DNA of 64,000 nucleotides from Bradyrhizobium sp. KBS0727 (GTDB lineage: Bacteria; Pseudomonadota; Alphaproteobacteria; Rhizobiales; Xanthobacteraceae): positions 3,901,501-3,965,500 of the forward strand of contig NZ_CP042176.1 in the NCBI RefSeq assembly GCF_005937885.2, written 5' to 3'. Made by a program: the position numbers and the translations under genes. This document shows, in pieces, positions 35,601 to 44,256 of the stretch. Numbering within the stretch: the stretch's first letter is position 1; the number at the start of each line of letters is the position of its first letter. The notes beneath the pieces are model-generated. The model did no database searches, was not told where the DNA came from, and was given only the letters and a program-made list of their open reading frames with translations.

Positions 35601-35745
35601 TGGTTACCTGCACGGTCGGGAAATCGACCTGCGGCAGCGCCGATACCGGCAGCGCCCAATAGCCGAGCGCGCCGCCGATCAACAGCGCGATCCCCAGCAG
35701 CGAGGTCGCGATCGGCCGGCGGATGAATGGTTCGGAGACGCTCAT
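32617..35745 (-). CDS. RND efflux permease, first of a pair
   Basis: 1042-residue RND permease. It begins MSVSEPFIRRPIATSLLGIA, carries GFVVDDAIVMIEN in TM4 and GIVKKNAIMMIDFALEAERH in TM10, and ends with a short Pro/Gly-rich tail. It precedes permease 2 with a one-base overlap and follows the adaptor gene after about 70 bases. Both permeases have intact proton-relay residues. In E. coli MdtBC the two form a mixed trimer; that is the likeliest arrangement here. Confidence 0.95.
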   Translation of the reverse strand: MSVSEPFIRRPIATSLLGIALLIGGALGYWALPVSALPQVDFPTVQVTTQLPGASPDVIASLITAPLERQLGQIPSLSSMQSTSSFGVSQISLQFDLNRDIDGATQDVQAAINAAAGILPKTLPYPPTYAKVNPADAPVLTLALTSDTISLRAMSDIADTILGQRLSQISGVGRVAILGGLKPAVRVQADLARLAAYGISMEDLRNAIAGANVSGPKGSLDGAQQAYTIAANDQIAAAEAYKPIIIAYRNGAPVTIGDVAIIIDGLENDRTGGWYQGTPAVIIDIQRQPGANVIEVVRQILAEIPKVQRAIPAGVNLTVVSDRTVTIRASVHDVQFTLILSVVLVTLVVLLFLRSLRATLIAGVALPLSLITSFGIMYFSGFSLDNLSLMALTIGTGFVVDDAIVMIENIVRHMEDGESVMEASLKGASEIGFTVISLTVSLIAVFIPLLFMSGLVGRMFREFALTLTIAVVTSAIVSLTLTPMMCSRLLKHTGEEMAVPGLAAVSRFIDGMVAFYHRTLLVVLQHRTMTMVVTFATIVLTLVMYVMAPKGFLPLQDTSSITAVTEAGADVSFAEMQSRQAAAAAAIQADPDVIGVVSVIGAGSVNPTTNVGRLVMTLKPRGERRGDVSVVIDRLKARTAQIPGMTIYFQPVQDVQISTQSSRSQYQYTLTATDAAEVTLWANKLVAEMRRDPMFRDVSSEAQDGGLRAALDIDRQRAGQLGVSIQGVNDTLNDAFAQRQISTIYGQANQYRVVLEALPMYQRDPSILSKLYLPGVAGAQVPLSAVAKLTRTTAPLAISHQAQFPAVSLSFNLAPGEALGDAVEAVKTIETRIGMPGSIVGVFGGDAAEFSKSLAGQPWLILAAIVTIYIVLGVLYESYIHPITILSTLPSAGVGAILALILFGQDLSVIGLIGIILLMGIVKKNAIMMIDFALEAERHQGMSADEAIVQACLLRFRPIMMTTLAALFGALPLAVESGTGAELRFPLGISIIGGLLLSQMLTLYTTPVIYLALDRLNRKIEKAVPEPGPTGPPVAGATEGMQ

Positions 35746-35814
35746 GGTGGCGTGCTGCTCATGGTTGCGTATTCAGGCACGCGAAGTCGGATATTCAGGC
35801 AACAGACATCTCGG

Positions 35815-37248
35815 TCATGGCTGCGACTTCGCGGCGCCGCCCGACTGTTCGTTCCCCGAAGCTGATCCCTTCTGATCGCCCTCGCCGCGCTTGCCCTGCC
35901 GGTCGTTCTTCTGCCCATCCCCGGCGGCGGCGCCATCCTTGACCTGACTATCCTTGGCTTGGCCGTCCTTTTGGCCGCCCTTGGCGTCGGGCGTGCGGCT
36001 GCGCTTGGCTTTGGGCGCGAGGTCGGCGGTCGGCGCCTGTTCGTTCTTGCCGATCAGCACCTTGGCGCCGTCGGACAGATTGGCGAAACCGGTCGTTACG
36101 ACGCGATCCGAGGTGGTGAGCCCGCTCGCGATCACGGCATCGGTCTCGTTCTGCTGCGTCACCACAACCGGCTTGGCCGTCGCGATATCGCCCTCGCCGA
36201 TCACATAGCTGAACGTCCCGGCAGGGCCGCGCTGCACCGCTGAGGTCGGTATCACGAGCGCCTTCGCCAGCGTTTCGACCTTCAGGCGCACATTGACGAA
36301 CTGGCCCGGCCAGAGCTGGAATTTGCCGTTCGGGAATTCAGCCTTCAGCTTCAGCGTGCCCGTGGTTGGATCGACCTGGTTGTCGATGCCCGTCAGCTTG
36401 CCGGTATCGACGACGGTCACACCGTCATTGCCGAACACATCGACGGCCAGCACGCCCGTGGCCGAGGCGGCGTTGACCCGCACGATCTGCTGCTGCGGCA
36501 GGCTGAACTGCACCGCGATCGGCTGCAACTGGGTGATGATGACGAGCCCGGTCACATCGGCCGCGTGGATGATGTTGCCCTGATCGACCTGGCGCAGGCC
36601 GGCGCGCCCGGACAGCGGCGCAATGATCTTGGTGTAGCCGAGCGTCGCCTGCGCGTTATCGATCGCGGCCTGATCGGAGTTGACGACCGCTTCCTGCTGG
36701 GCGACCACGGCGCGCTGGGTATCGGCCTGCTGCTTCGATCCGGCATTGGATGCGGCCAGTTGCTGGTAACGGGCGAGATCGATGCGCTGGTTGGCGAGCA
36801 GTGCTTCATCCTGCGCCTTCTTGGCGACGGCCTGATCGTACTGCGCCTTGTAGATCACAGGATCGATTTCGCCGAGCACGTCGCCCTTCTTGACATCCTG
36901 ACCTTCGGTGAAATTCACCGCGATCAATTTGCCGTCGACCTGCGCACGCACGATGACATTGTTCAATGCCCGAACCGAGCCCACGCCGTCGAGATAAACC
37001 GGGACGTCCAGCGTGCGTGGCATTGCCGCCAGCACCGGCACCGGCAAGTCGAGGCGCGCGCCGGGCCCACTGCGGTTCGCGCCGCCCTGCTTCGCTTGAA
37101 ATGCGTACCAACCGATGTAACCGAGACCACCGAGGATCACGAGCAGAACGGTCAGCGACACCATGCGCCTGAGGATCCGCGAGACGAGGCTCGGCTTGCG
37201 CCCGTCCACGATCTTCGCGTTGTCCTTCTTGTCCGGCTTAAAGAGCAT
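35815..37248 (-). CDS. RND pump periplasmic adaptor (MFP)
   Basis: Membrane-fusion protein connecting the permeases with the outer-membrane factor. The 477-residue protein has an N-terminal membrane anchor (VSLTVLLVILGGLGYIGWY, about 30-48), lipoyl and hairpin domains (VRAQVDGKLIAVNFTEGQDV, VLGEIDPVIYKAQYDQAV), a beta-barrel, and a long Gly/Lys/Asp/Gln tail of some 65 residues after VLIGKNEQAPTADLAPKAKR, which is unusual for the family. The ATG at 37246-37248 lies inside the end of the outer-membrane-factor gene (overlap 37238-37248), which argues for translational coupling. Confidence 0.94.
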   Translation of the reverse strand: MLFKPDKKDNAKIVDGRKPSLVSRILRRMVSLTVLLVILGGLGYIGWYAFQAKQGGANRSGPGARLDLPVPVLAAMPRTLDVPVYLDGVGSVRALNNVIVRAQVDGKLIAVNFTEGQDVKKGDVLGEIDPVIYKAQYDQAVAKKAQDEALLANQRIDLARYQQLAASNAGSKQQADTQRAVVAQQEAVVNSDQAAIDNAQATLGYTKIIAPLSGRAGLRQVDQGNIIHAADVTGLVIITQLQPIAVQFSLPQQQIVRVNAASATGVLAVDVFGNDGVTVVDTGKLTGIDNQVDPTTGTLKLKAEFPNGKFQLWPGQFVNVRLKVETLAKALVIPTSAVQRGPAGTFSYVIGEGDIATAKPVVVTQQNETDAVIASGLTTSDRVVTTGFANLSDGAKVLIGKNEQAPTADLAPKAKRSRTPDAKGGQKDGQAKDSQVKDGAAAGDGQKNDRQGKRGEGDQKGSASGNEQSGGAAKSQP

Positions 37249-38677
37249 CGACCGGCCTCTCCATCCTAGGCTCCCAGCCGCCCCCTAGCGCCTGATACAG
37301 GCTGACGATCGCGAGCAGCCGGGCCAGTTGGGCCTGCCACAGCGAATCTTCCGCCTGGAATAAACTCAATTGCGTATTTAGCACAGTTACGATGTCAGCG
37401 GTTCCGGCCTGCAACTGCTGCTCGGACAACTGGAAGGCCCTCCGTGTGGCCGCCACCACTTCGCGCTGCAGCCGCAGCTTCTCGGTGGTCTGGCGGATCG
37501 CGAACAACGCGGTGTCCGTGTCGGCAAACGCCTGCACCACCGTCTTGCGATAGGTCTGCAGCAACTCGTCCTGCTTGGCTTTGGTGTATTCGAAATTGCC
37601 GAGGATCCTGCCGCCGTCGAAGATCGGCTGGGTCAGGCTGCCGACCATACTGAAGAACGCGGCATGCGGCTGGAACAGCGACACCAGCGCCGAGCTCTGA
37701 TAGCCGCCCTGCCCGGTCAACTGAATGCTCGGAAAGAACTGCGCGCGGGCGTTGCCGACATTGGCCGTCGCGGAAGCCAACTGCGCCTCCTGGCGCCTGA
37801 TATCGGGACGCTGTGTCAGCAATTCCGACGGCAGGCCCGGCGTCACCCGCGGCGGGGCGATCTGATTGAGCGACCCGCCGATGACGCGCACGGCTTCCGG
37901 CGGCCGCGCCACCAGCGTCGCCAGCGCATTGACGTTCTGGTCGAGCGTTTGCTTCAATGGCGGCACCGATGCGCGCTGGTTGGCGAGAACGCCTTCCTGC
38001 TGCGCTACATCGAGGTCGGTGCCGGTGCCGGCCTTGAACCGCTGCTTGATCGCCTCAAGGATGCGCGTGGCGCTCGCGATGTTTTGTTGCGCGGTGCGAA
38101 TCCGGTCCTGCGAGGCAAGCACCTGGAAATAGGCATTGGCGACGGTGGTCAGGGTGGTCAGCGCGACGACGTCGCGGTCGAAACGGTTGGCGACCGCGGT
38201 CTCTTCCGCCGCCTGGGCGGCGTCGCGATTCTTGCCCCAGAAATCGAGCTCGTAACTGGCGCTGAGCGAGGCCGAATAGTTGACGACCTCGCGGCCGCCA
38301 TTGGTGAGGCCGCTGGAGCTCGAGCCTGACGTGCGCGAATAGGTCTCCGAACCTGCGCCGTTCAGGCTCGGCAACAGCGGCGCTCCGGCGATCCGCGCCT
38401 GCGCGTCCGCCTGCACGAAGCGCGCGGTGGCGGCGGCGATGTCGAGATTGACGGTCTGCGCTTCCTCCATCAACTGGGTCAGTTCCCGCGAACGAAAACC
38501 GCGCCACCAGTCGAGCGTCGGTGTCGCATCCGTCGCCGTCGCCTGTCGCGCTGCCTTGTAGCCAGCGGGAACCTCCAACGCCGGATCGGGCAGGTCCTGG
38601 GTCAGCACGCAGCCCCCGGAACCAGCGACCAAACCGATCACCGCGAGCGATCGCGCCAGGCGCCCGCCGGCGGGCAT
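37238..38677 (-). CDS. Outer-membrane lipoprotein of RND pump (NodT/OprM family)
   Basis: Outer-membrane channel of the pump. I start at the ATG 38675-38677 (MPAGGRLARSLAVIGLVAGS), which puts a lipobox-like GSGGC with Cys23 after the hydrophobic stretch; a longer frame from 38929 has no signal-peptide character. The mature protein shows both efflux-protein domains (WWRGFRSRELTQLMEEA and SSALVSLFQPHAAFFSMVGS). At 480 residues it has family-typical size. It is first in the operon: OMF, MFP, permease, permease. Confidence 0.92.
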   Translation of the reverse strand: MPAGGRLARSLAVIGLVAGSGGCVLTQDLPDPALEVPAGYKAARQATATDATPTLDWWRGFRSRELTQLMEEAQTVNLDIAAATARFVQADAQARIAGAPLLPSLNGAGSETYSRTSGSSSSGLTNGGREVVNYSASLSASYELDFWGKNRDAAQAAEETAVANRFDRDVVALTTLTTVANAYFQVLASQDRIRTAQQNIASATRILEAIKQRFKAGTGTDLDVAQQEGVLANQRASVPPLKQTLDQNVNALATLVARPPEAVRVIGGSLNQIAPPRVTPGLPSELLTQRPDIRRQEAQLASATANVGNARAQFFPSIQLTGQGGYQSSALVSLFQPHAAFFSMVGSLTQPIFDGGRILGNFEYTKAKQDELLQTYRKTVVQAFADTDTALFAIRQTTEKLRLQREVVAATRRAFQLSEQQLQAGTADIVTVLNTQLSLFQAEDSLWQAQLARLLAIVSLYQALGGGWEPRMERPVDAL

Positions 38678-39579
38678 GCGCGCCAGCCAGCCTGCAAGCC
38701 AATTCTGGTCGGGGCTGCACTGACGGCCCGGAGCCGCGGTCGCTGGAAAACGCTGGGTCACACCCGTTCTCCACCGGACAATTCCCGGCGCGGGGCGCGA
38801 CGAACGCTTCTCAAGATGGCCTGCGACACGTTCACTGGGGTGATGCTTCCGTTCGAACCTGGCCGTCATACTAGCCCTGCGTTCTCCGCGCGGACAGCCC
38901 TGAGCCATCTCCGGCCATACTCTGCACAAGCGCGCCCGGCGACCGGCGGAACGCTCGGTTTCCCTTATTTTACAGGCCTTGGAACACGCTCGAGAGGGTC
39001 CGGAACAGCCGAAATCTTACCAAGATTTCATGGGGTTTTCCCCCTATTCCGAGGTCGCGAATCTGCTCCCGACGCATTCAGCAGCGCCAGCGGCCGATTC
39101 GACCCTTTTCGGGGCAACCCAAGGCATCCCGAAAAGGCGCTCGCGAGGCGGTGAATGCGGGTTGTGGTCGTCGGAGCAACGCGTAGCCGGCAGCGCGACC
39201 GCCTGCGCTCTGTCAAAAGAATTCGCGCGGTGACGAAAGACGACGGTCGATTCGAGTGGCGCGGTGTCCCATCGTCGATGGCAACGGTCCGCCGCCGCAA
39301 CGCGTTGCAGGTCACGGCACTCCTATCCTCCGCTCACGCATCGTTTGTGGAAGATTTCACCAACACCCGGGCGAAGCGGCGAAGCAACTTCTGCGCGGTG
39401 GCGCCCATCGCCTTTTCCCGGCTGCGACGACGATATCTTGCGACACCGGCACATCGGTTTCGATGACGACCGTTCGCCAAATTCGGCTGACGCTGCGCCA
39501 TATCGCTGGCTTGTCTGCCCTGCTGCGGTCCTTTAGGGTCGCCCACCAATTGGGCACGCAAACCGGCGATTTCAAAGAC
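38678..39579. other. Divergent spacer RND operon/cysK
   Basis: About 900 bases without a convincing gene. It must hold the promoters of the RND operon (leftward) and cysK (rightward). I see two inverted repeats: GAAATCTT-ACC-AAGATTTC (39011-39029), perfect, and CCTTTTCGGG...CCCGAAAAGG (39104-39113 and 39128-39137). The many open frames here have no domain-like sequence. A regulator gene, often found beside RND operons, is absent. Confidence 0.5.
39011..39029. promoter_or_regulatory. Inverted repeat upstream of RND operon
   Basis: Perfect 8-base arms around ACC: GAAATCTT-ACC-AAGATTTC. It lies 335 bases upstream of the outer-membrane-factor start, in the spacer shared with cysK, and is AT-rich against a GC-rich background. 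It could be a repressor operator; no cognate regulator is in the window. Confidence 0.4.
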
Positions 39580-40620
39580 ATGACCTTCAACAAAGACGTC
39601 GTGGCGGCGATCGGCAACACGCCGCTGATCAAATTGAAGCACGCATCCGAATTGACCGGCTGCACCATTCTCGGCAAGGCCGAATTCATGAATCCCGGCC
39701 AGTCGGTCAAGGACCGCGCCGGCAAATGGATGATCCTCGAAGCCGAGAAGCGCGGCGAGCTCAAGCCCGGCGGCCTCGTGGTGGAATCGACCGCCGGCAA
39801 TACCGGCATCGGTCTCGCCGTCGTCGCCAGCGCGCGAGGCTACCGGACCCTGATCGTGATTCCGGAGACGCAGAGCCAGGAAAAGAAGGACATGCTGCGG
39901 CTGTGCGGCGCCGAGCTCGTCGAAGCGCCGGCGCTTCCCTTCGCCAATCCGAACAACTATCAGCATCTCGGCAGGCGTCTCGCCGAGCAGCTCCGCAAGA
40001 CCGAACCGAACGGCGTGCTGTTCGCCGACCAGTGGAACAACCTCGACAATCCCAAGGCGCATTACGACTCGACCGGACCGGAAATCTGGGCCCAGACCAA
40101 CGGCAAGGTCGACGGCTTCATCTGCTCGGTCGGCACCGGAGGCACGCTCGCCGGCATCAGCCGGTACCTGAAGGAAAAGAACAAAGACATCGTCACCGCC
40201 TGCGCCGATCCGCACGGCTTCGCAATGTACGAGCTGTTCAAGCATGGCCAGGTCAAATCGACCCCAGGCGACTCGATCACAGAAGGCATCGGGCTCGGAC
40301 GCAAGACGTCGGTCATCGAGACCGCGAACGTCGATGACGCGTTCCTGATCTCCGATGAGGAAGCCGTGACGATCATCTATGAGCTGCTGGAGCACGAAGG
40401 CCTGTGCCTGGGCGGCTCGACCGGCATCAACATCGCGGGCGCGATCCAGCTCGCCAAGCAGCTCGGCCCCGGCAAGACCATCGTCACGATTCTCTGCGAC
40501 TCCGGTAATCGCTATCAGTCGAAGCTGTTCAACCCGGCGTTCATGCGCTCCAAGAACCTGCCGGTGCCGGAATGGCTGGAGAAGCGCAGCAAGATCGAAT
40601 TGCCGCTCGTGAAGGTGTAG
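39580..40620 (+). CDS. cysK: Cysteine synthase A
   Basis: PLP enzyme making cysteine from O-acetylserine and sulfide. I start at ATG 39580 (MTFNKDVVAAIGNTPLIKLK); the frame is open for 108 codons upstream but without homology-like sequence. Key parts are the PLP lysine in GQSVKDRAG (Lys44), the substrate loop ESTAGNTGIGLA and the PLP-phosphate loop SVGTGGTLAGI. At 346 residues it is about 25-35 longer than E. coli CysK, as in the long alphaproteobacterial form. It is transcribed alone and ends near a palindromic repeat. Confidence 0.93.
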   Translation: MTFNKDVVAAIGNTPLIKLKHASELTGCTILGKAEFMNPGQSVKDRAGKWMILEAEKRGELKPGGLVVESTAGNTGIGLAVVASARGYRTLIVIPETQSQEKKDMLRLCGAELVEAPALPFANPNNYQHLGRRLAEQLRKTEPNGVLFADQWNNLDNPKAHYDSTGPEIWAQTNGKVDGFICSVGTGGTLAGISRYLKEKNKDIVTACADPHGFAMYELFKHGQVKSTPGDSITEGIGLGRKTSVIETANVDDAFLISDEEAVTIIYELLEHEGLCLGGSTGINIAGAIQLAKQLGPGKTIVTILCDSGNRYQSKLFNPAFMRSKNLPVPEWLEKRSKIELPLVKV

Positions 40621-40636
40621 AGGCGACCACGCGAGC

Positions 40637-40735
40637 ACCCTCATGGAGAGGAGCGCGTCTTCGCGCGTCTCGAACCATGAGACCCGTGGCCCATCCTTCG
40701 AGACCCGGCCAAGAGGCCGCTCTTCAGGATGAGGT
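40637..40735. repeat. Palindromic intergenic element D
   Basis: Inverted-repeat block between cysK and aapP, genes that converge here. The left half reads ACCCTCATGGAGAGGAGCGC and the right half CTCTTCAGGATGAGGT, roughly complementary, with an internal hairpin (GCGCGTCTTCGCGCG) and CCATCCTTCGAGACCCGG in the right half. It could terminate both transcripts. The layout is that of a widespread rhizobial intergenic repeat (recalled, not checked); this copy has diverged. Confidence 0.65.
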
Positions 40736-40748
40736 CGGTGGGCTTGGC

Positions 40749-41498
40749 CTAATGCCGCAAAATCTGGCTTAAAAACAGCTTGGTCCGCGCGTGCTGCGGG
40801 TTGGCGAAGAAATTCTCCGGCGTGTTGGATTCGATTACCTGGCCGGCGTCCATGAAGACAACCCGGTTGGCGACCTCGCGGGCAAATCCCATTTCGTGGG
40901 TAACGACCAGCATGGTCATGCCTTCCCTGGCGAGATCGACCATGGTGTCGAGCACTTCCTTTACCATTTCAGGGTCGAGCGCCGAAGTCGGTTCGTCGAA
41001 CAGCATCACCTTCGGATTCATCGTCAGCGCACGCGCGATCGCGACGCGCTGCTGCTGTCCACCCGACATCTGGCCCGGATATTTGTTGGCCTGATGCGGG
41101 ATCTTGACCCGTTCGAGGTATTTCATCGCCGCCGCCTCGGCATCCTTTTTCGGGACGTTGCGCACCCAGATCGGCGCCAGCGTGCAGTTCTCCAGCACGG
41201 TCAAATGCGGAAACAGGTTGAAGCTCTGGAACACCATGCCGACGTCGCGGCGGACTTCGTCGACCCGCTTCAGGTTCGGCCCGAGTTCGGTGCCGTCGAC
41301 GACGATATGGCCTTCCTGGAATTCCTCCAGCGCATTGATGCAGCGGATCAGCGTCGATTTGCCGGAGCCTGACGGCCCGCAAATCACGATGCGCTCGCCC
41401 TTGGCGACGTCGAGATTGATGTCACGCAGGACATGAAAGTCGCCGTACCATTTGTTGAGGCCGTTGATGCCGACGATCGAGTCTGTTGCCATGATCAT
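40749..41498 (-). CDS. aapP: General L-amino-acid ABC transporter ATPase AapP
   Basis: ATP-hydrolysing subunit of the broad-specificity amino-acid importer. The 249-residue protein has Walker A GPSGSGKS, Q-loop FQSFNLFPHLT, signature MSGGQQQRVAIARAL and Walker B VMLFDEPTSALDPE, of the GlnQ/PAAT type. It is last in aapJQMP, starting 4 bases after the aapM stop; an alternative ATG lies two codons in. In Rhizobium, Aap exports as well as imports amino acids and matters in symbiotic nodules (established knowledge). Confidence 0.95.
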   Translation of the reverse strand: MIMATDSIVGINGLNKWYGDFHVLRDINLDVAKGERIVICGPSGSGKSTLIRCINALEEFQEGHIVVDGTELGPNLKRVDEVRRDVGMVFQSFNLFPHLTVLENCTLAPIWVRNVPKKDAEAAAMKYLERVKIPHQANKYPGQMSGGQQQRVAIARALTMNPKVMLFDEPTSALDPEMVKEVLDTMVDLAREGMTMLVVTHEMGFAREVANRVVFMDAGQVIESNTPENFFANPQHARTKLFLSQILRH

Positions 41499-41502
41499 AC
41501 AC

Positions 41503-43029
41503 TCAATTGCGGCGATGCGCGTTCAGCCTGTTCTCGACGAACAGCGAGTAACGCGACATGCCAAAGCAGAAGACGAAGTAGATGATGCCGGTGAAGGCAA
41601 AGCCGGTGAACAGCGTCGTCGGCGTCGACCAGACCGGATCGGAGAACGAGGCCCGCAACTGCCCGAGCAGATCGAACAGCGCGACGATCGAGACCAGCGA
41701 AGTGTCCTTGAACAGCGCGATGAAGGAGTTGACGAGGCCCGGGATGACGTGGCGCAGCGCCTGCGGCATCACGATCAGCGCCGTGGTCTTGGCCCAGGAC
41801 AACCCGAGCGCGCTCGCCGCCTCGGCCTGCCCGCGCGGGATCGCCTGCAGGCCGCCGCGAATGACCTCGGCCTGATAGGCGCCGGCGAACAGCGCAATGC
41901 CGATCAGCGCGCGCATCAGGCCGTCGATGGTAAAACCGGTCGGAACGAACAACGGCAGCATGTAGGTGGCGAAGAACAGCACCGTGATCAGCGGAACCCC
42001 GCGCCAGAACTCGATGAAGGTGATCGAGAATATTCGAATCAGGGGAATGCTGGCGCGCCGGCCGAGCGCCAGCGCAATGCCGACCGGCATAGAGGCGACG
42101 ATGCCGACCACCGACACCACCAGCGTGACCAGGAGGCCGCCCCAGAGCCTGGTATCGACCACCGGCAATCCGCCGCGGTCGAGGCCCATCCCCGCGATCA
42201 CGAGGCCGATGCCGGCGAAGATCCCGAGGCACGTGATCAGCGGACGCCAGCCGGTGCGCGTGCCCCCGCCCAACCAGAACAACAGACCCGACACGATCGC
42301 GGCGGTGGCCACGAAGTCCGCCCACACCGGACGACCAAACGCTTGGATCTGATCGCGCAGCCAGGTCAGCGGCAGCAATACCCAGGAAATCAGCGCGCTG
42401 ATCAGCACGATCAGCTTGCCGAGGCCCCACAGCAGCGGCCCGATCACGGCCGCGGTATCGCCGGCCGCCACGACCTTCCGGCCGCCCTCTCCGATACTGT
42501 CGTTGAACCCTGACAAGATCCCCACGGTCCAGCTGACGCCGAGCCCGCCAAGTCCGCCGCCGTACAACAGGAAGAAGGCCACGACCGGAAATGCCAGGAA
42601 AAACAGAATCGCGTTCGGACCCTTGGCCGGCAGCCGCGGAATCAGCAGCGGCAGCAGCAGGATAGCGGCAAGAATGAAAGTGAGATTGACCCGCCAGCGC
42701 TCCGGCTCCGGATAAAATCCGTAGATGAACTGGCTGAACTTGGCCTGCACGAACGGCCAGCAGGCACCAACCACATCCCCCGCATTTTTAGGCAGGCAGG
42801 CGTTACGATCCGTGCCGGTCCAGACCGCATCGACGAGCACGAATTTCAGCGCGGGAACGACGATGAACCACAGCGCCAGCGCACTCACGATCGTGATCAG
42901 GATGTTGGTCGGCGAATTGAACAATCGCGTCCGCAGGAAGCCGATGAAGCCCGTGGTCTTGATCGGCGCCGGGCGCTCGGCGATCAACGTGTCGCTGACG
43001 AACGGCTGAGGGGTGAGGATGTCGGTCAT
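41503..43029 (-). CDS. aapM: Amino-acid ABC permease AapM
   Basis: Inner-membrane permease pairing with AapQ. The start is set at the ATG 43027-43029, which overlaps the aapQ stop as ATGA; a longer frame to 43059 is a shadow. The 508-residue protein has an N-terminal extension with membrane segments, then the permease core with the EAA-type loop ALGLSWAKTTALIVMPQALR and GLVNSFIALFKDTSLV. This size is much larger than one-domain HisM-type permeases and is characteristic of AapM. Confidence 0.95.
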   Translation of the reverse strand: MTDILTPQPFVSDTLIAERPAPIKTTGFIGFLRTRLFNSPTNILITIVSALALWFIVVPALKFVLVDAVWTGTDRNACLPKNAGDVVGACWPFVQAKFSQFIYGFYPEPERWRVNLTFILAAILLLPLLIPRLPAKGPNAILFFLAFPVVAFFLLYGGGLGGLGVSWTVGILSGFNDSIGEGGRKVVAAGDTAAVIGPLLWGLGKLIVLISALISWVLLPLTWLRDQIQAFGRPVWADFVATAAIVSGLLFWLGGGTRTGWRPLITCLGIFAGIGLVIAGMGLDRGGLPVVDTRLWGGLLVTLVVSVVGIVASMPVGIALALGRRASIPLIRIFSITFIEFWRGVPLITVLFFATYMLPLFVPTGFTIDGLMRALIGIALFAGAYQAEVIRGGLQAIPRGQAEAASALGLSWAKTTALIVMPQALRHVIPGLVNSFIALFKDTSLVSIVALFDLLGQLRASFSDPVWSTPTTLFTGFAFTGIIYFVFCFGMSRYSLFVENRLNAHRRN

Positions 43030-44234
43030 GAGTTGCCCAGGCTCCGGCCAAGCCGCCATCCGTAGAAACTCATCACCGCGCTCGTGATCAGCGAGATCAG
43101 GAGATAGACGCCCATGGTGATGCCGATGATTTCAATCGCCTGGCCAGTCTGGCTCAGCGTGGTGCCGGCGAACACCGAGACCAGGTCGGGATAGCCGATC
43201 GCGACCGCCAGCGAGGAATTCTTGGTCAGGTTGAGATACTGGTTGGTGAGCGGCGGCAGGATCACGCGCATCGCCTGCGGGATCACGATCAGCCGCAGCA
43301 CCGAGCCGCGCGGCAGCCCGAGCGACGAGCCGGCTTCCATCTGGCCCTTGTGCACGGACAGAATGCCCGCGCGCACGATCTCGGCGATGAAAGCCGCTGT
43401 ATACGTCGACAGCGCCAGCGTGAGTGCGACGAACTCCGGAATGACGCGGGAGCCGCCGGAGAAATTAAAGCCCTTCAGCACCGGCACTTCGAACATGACC
43501 GGTGCGCCGAAAACCAGCGTGCTGACGAGCGGCAAGCCGATCAACAGACCGAGCGCATAAGGCCAGACCTTGATCACCCTGCCGCTGTCGAACAGCGCCC
43601 GCCGGGAATAACGCCAGAGCCCGATCGCGGCGACGATGGCGACCAGCAGCGCGATGACAAACGGCTCGAAACCGGGTTCGCCGATCGGCTTTGGAATTAC
43701 GAGGCCGCGGTTATTGAGAAAGAAGCGGTCGAAGATCGAGATGCTCTGCCGCGGATTAGGAAGTGCGGCGAGCACTGCGAGGTACCAGAACAGGATCTGG
43801 AACAGCGGCGGCAGATTGCGCACCAGTTCTACATAGCCGCCGGCAATTTTCGACAGCAGCCAGTTCGGCGACAACCGACCGAGCGCCACGGTGAACCCGA
43901 TCAGCGTGGCGAAGAAGATGCCGATCACCGACACCAGAAGCGTATTGAGCAGACCGACCAGGAACACCCGCGTATAAGTGTCGGACCCCGAATAGGAAAT
44001 CAGGTTCTGGCTGACGTCAAAACCTGCGGTGTTGGCGAGGAAGCCAAAGCCGGCGGTGATCCGCTGCGCCTGCAGATTGGCGCGGGCATTGGCGACGATC
44101 TCGTAAGCGATCCAGGCGAGCACGGCGACGAACAGGAGCTGGATAACGAAGCCGCTCCAGCCTGCCCGGCCGCCAAGTGCGCGCTGCAGCCTGGGCAACA
44201 GCTGCGACGGCGGTTCTCGAGGTTCGATGGCCAT
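43026..44234 (-). CDS. aapQ: Amino-acid ABC permease AapQ
   Basis: Inner-membrane permease of the Aap system. I start at the ATG 44232-44234 (MAIEPREPPSQLLPRLQRAL), with GGGGG upstream; 402 residues. The EAA loop reads SSLGLPRGSVLRLIVIPQAM, followed by LTNQYLNLTKNSSLAVAIGY, the signature of HisMQ-type permeases. The stop overlaps the aapM start. It follows aapJ with a 22-base gap. Confidence 0.95.
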   Translation of the reverse strand: MAIEPREPPSQLLPRLQRALGGRAGWSGFVIQLLFVAVLAWIAYEIVANARANLQAQRITAGFGFLANTAGFDVSQNLISYSGSDTYTRVFLVGLLNTLLVSVIGIFFATLIGFTVALGRLSPNWLLSKIAGGYVELVRNLPPLFQILFWYLAVLAALPNPRQSISIFDRFFLNNRGLVIPKPIGEPGFEPFVIALLVAIVAAIGLWRYSRRALFDSGRVIKVWPYALGLLIGLPLVSTLVFGAPVMFEVPVLKGFNFSGGSRVIPEFVALTLALSTYTAAFIAEIVRAGILSVHKGQMEAGSSLGLPRGSVLRLIVIPQAMRVILPPLTNQYLNLTKNSSLAVAIGYPDLVSVFAGTTLSQTGQAIEIIGITMGVYLLISLITSAVMSFYGWRLGRSLGNS

Positions 44235-44256
44235 CACCGCAACCCCCCGCCGGCGA

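Noticed and set aside
32929..35865. Open frame of 978 codons on the plus strand, antisense to an RND permease
   Set aside because: Same effect: the product is His/Arg/Asp-rich without hydrophobic or domain structure, and the minus-strand frame is a clear RND permease with overlaps to its neighbours.
39028..39315. Minus-strand open frame of 95 codons in the RND/cysK spacer
   Set aside because: Arg/Thr/Ser-rich with no ribosome-binding site or domain; composition is that of non-coding high-GC DNA.
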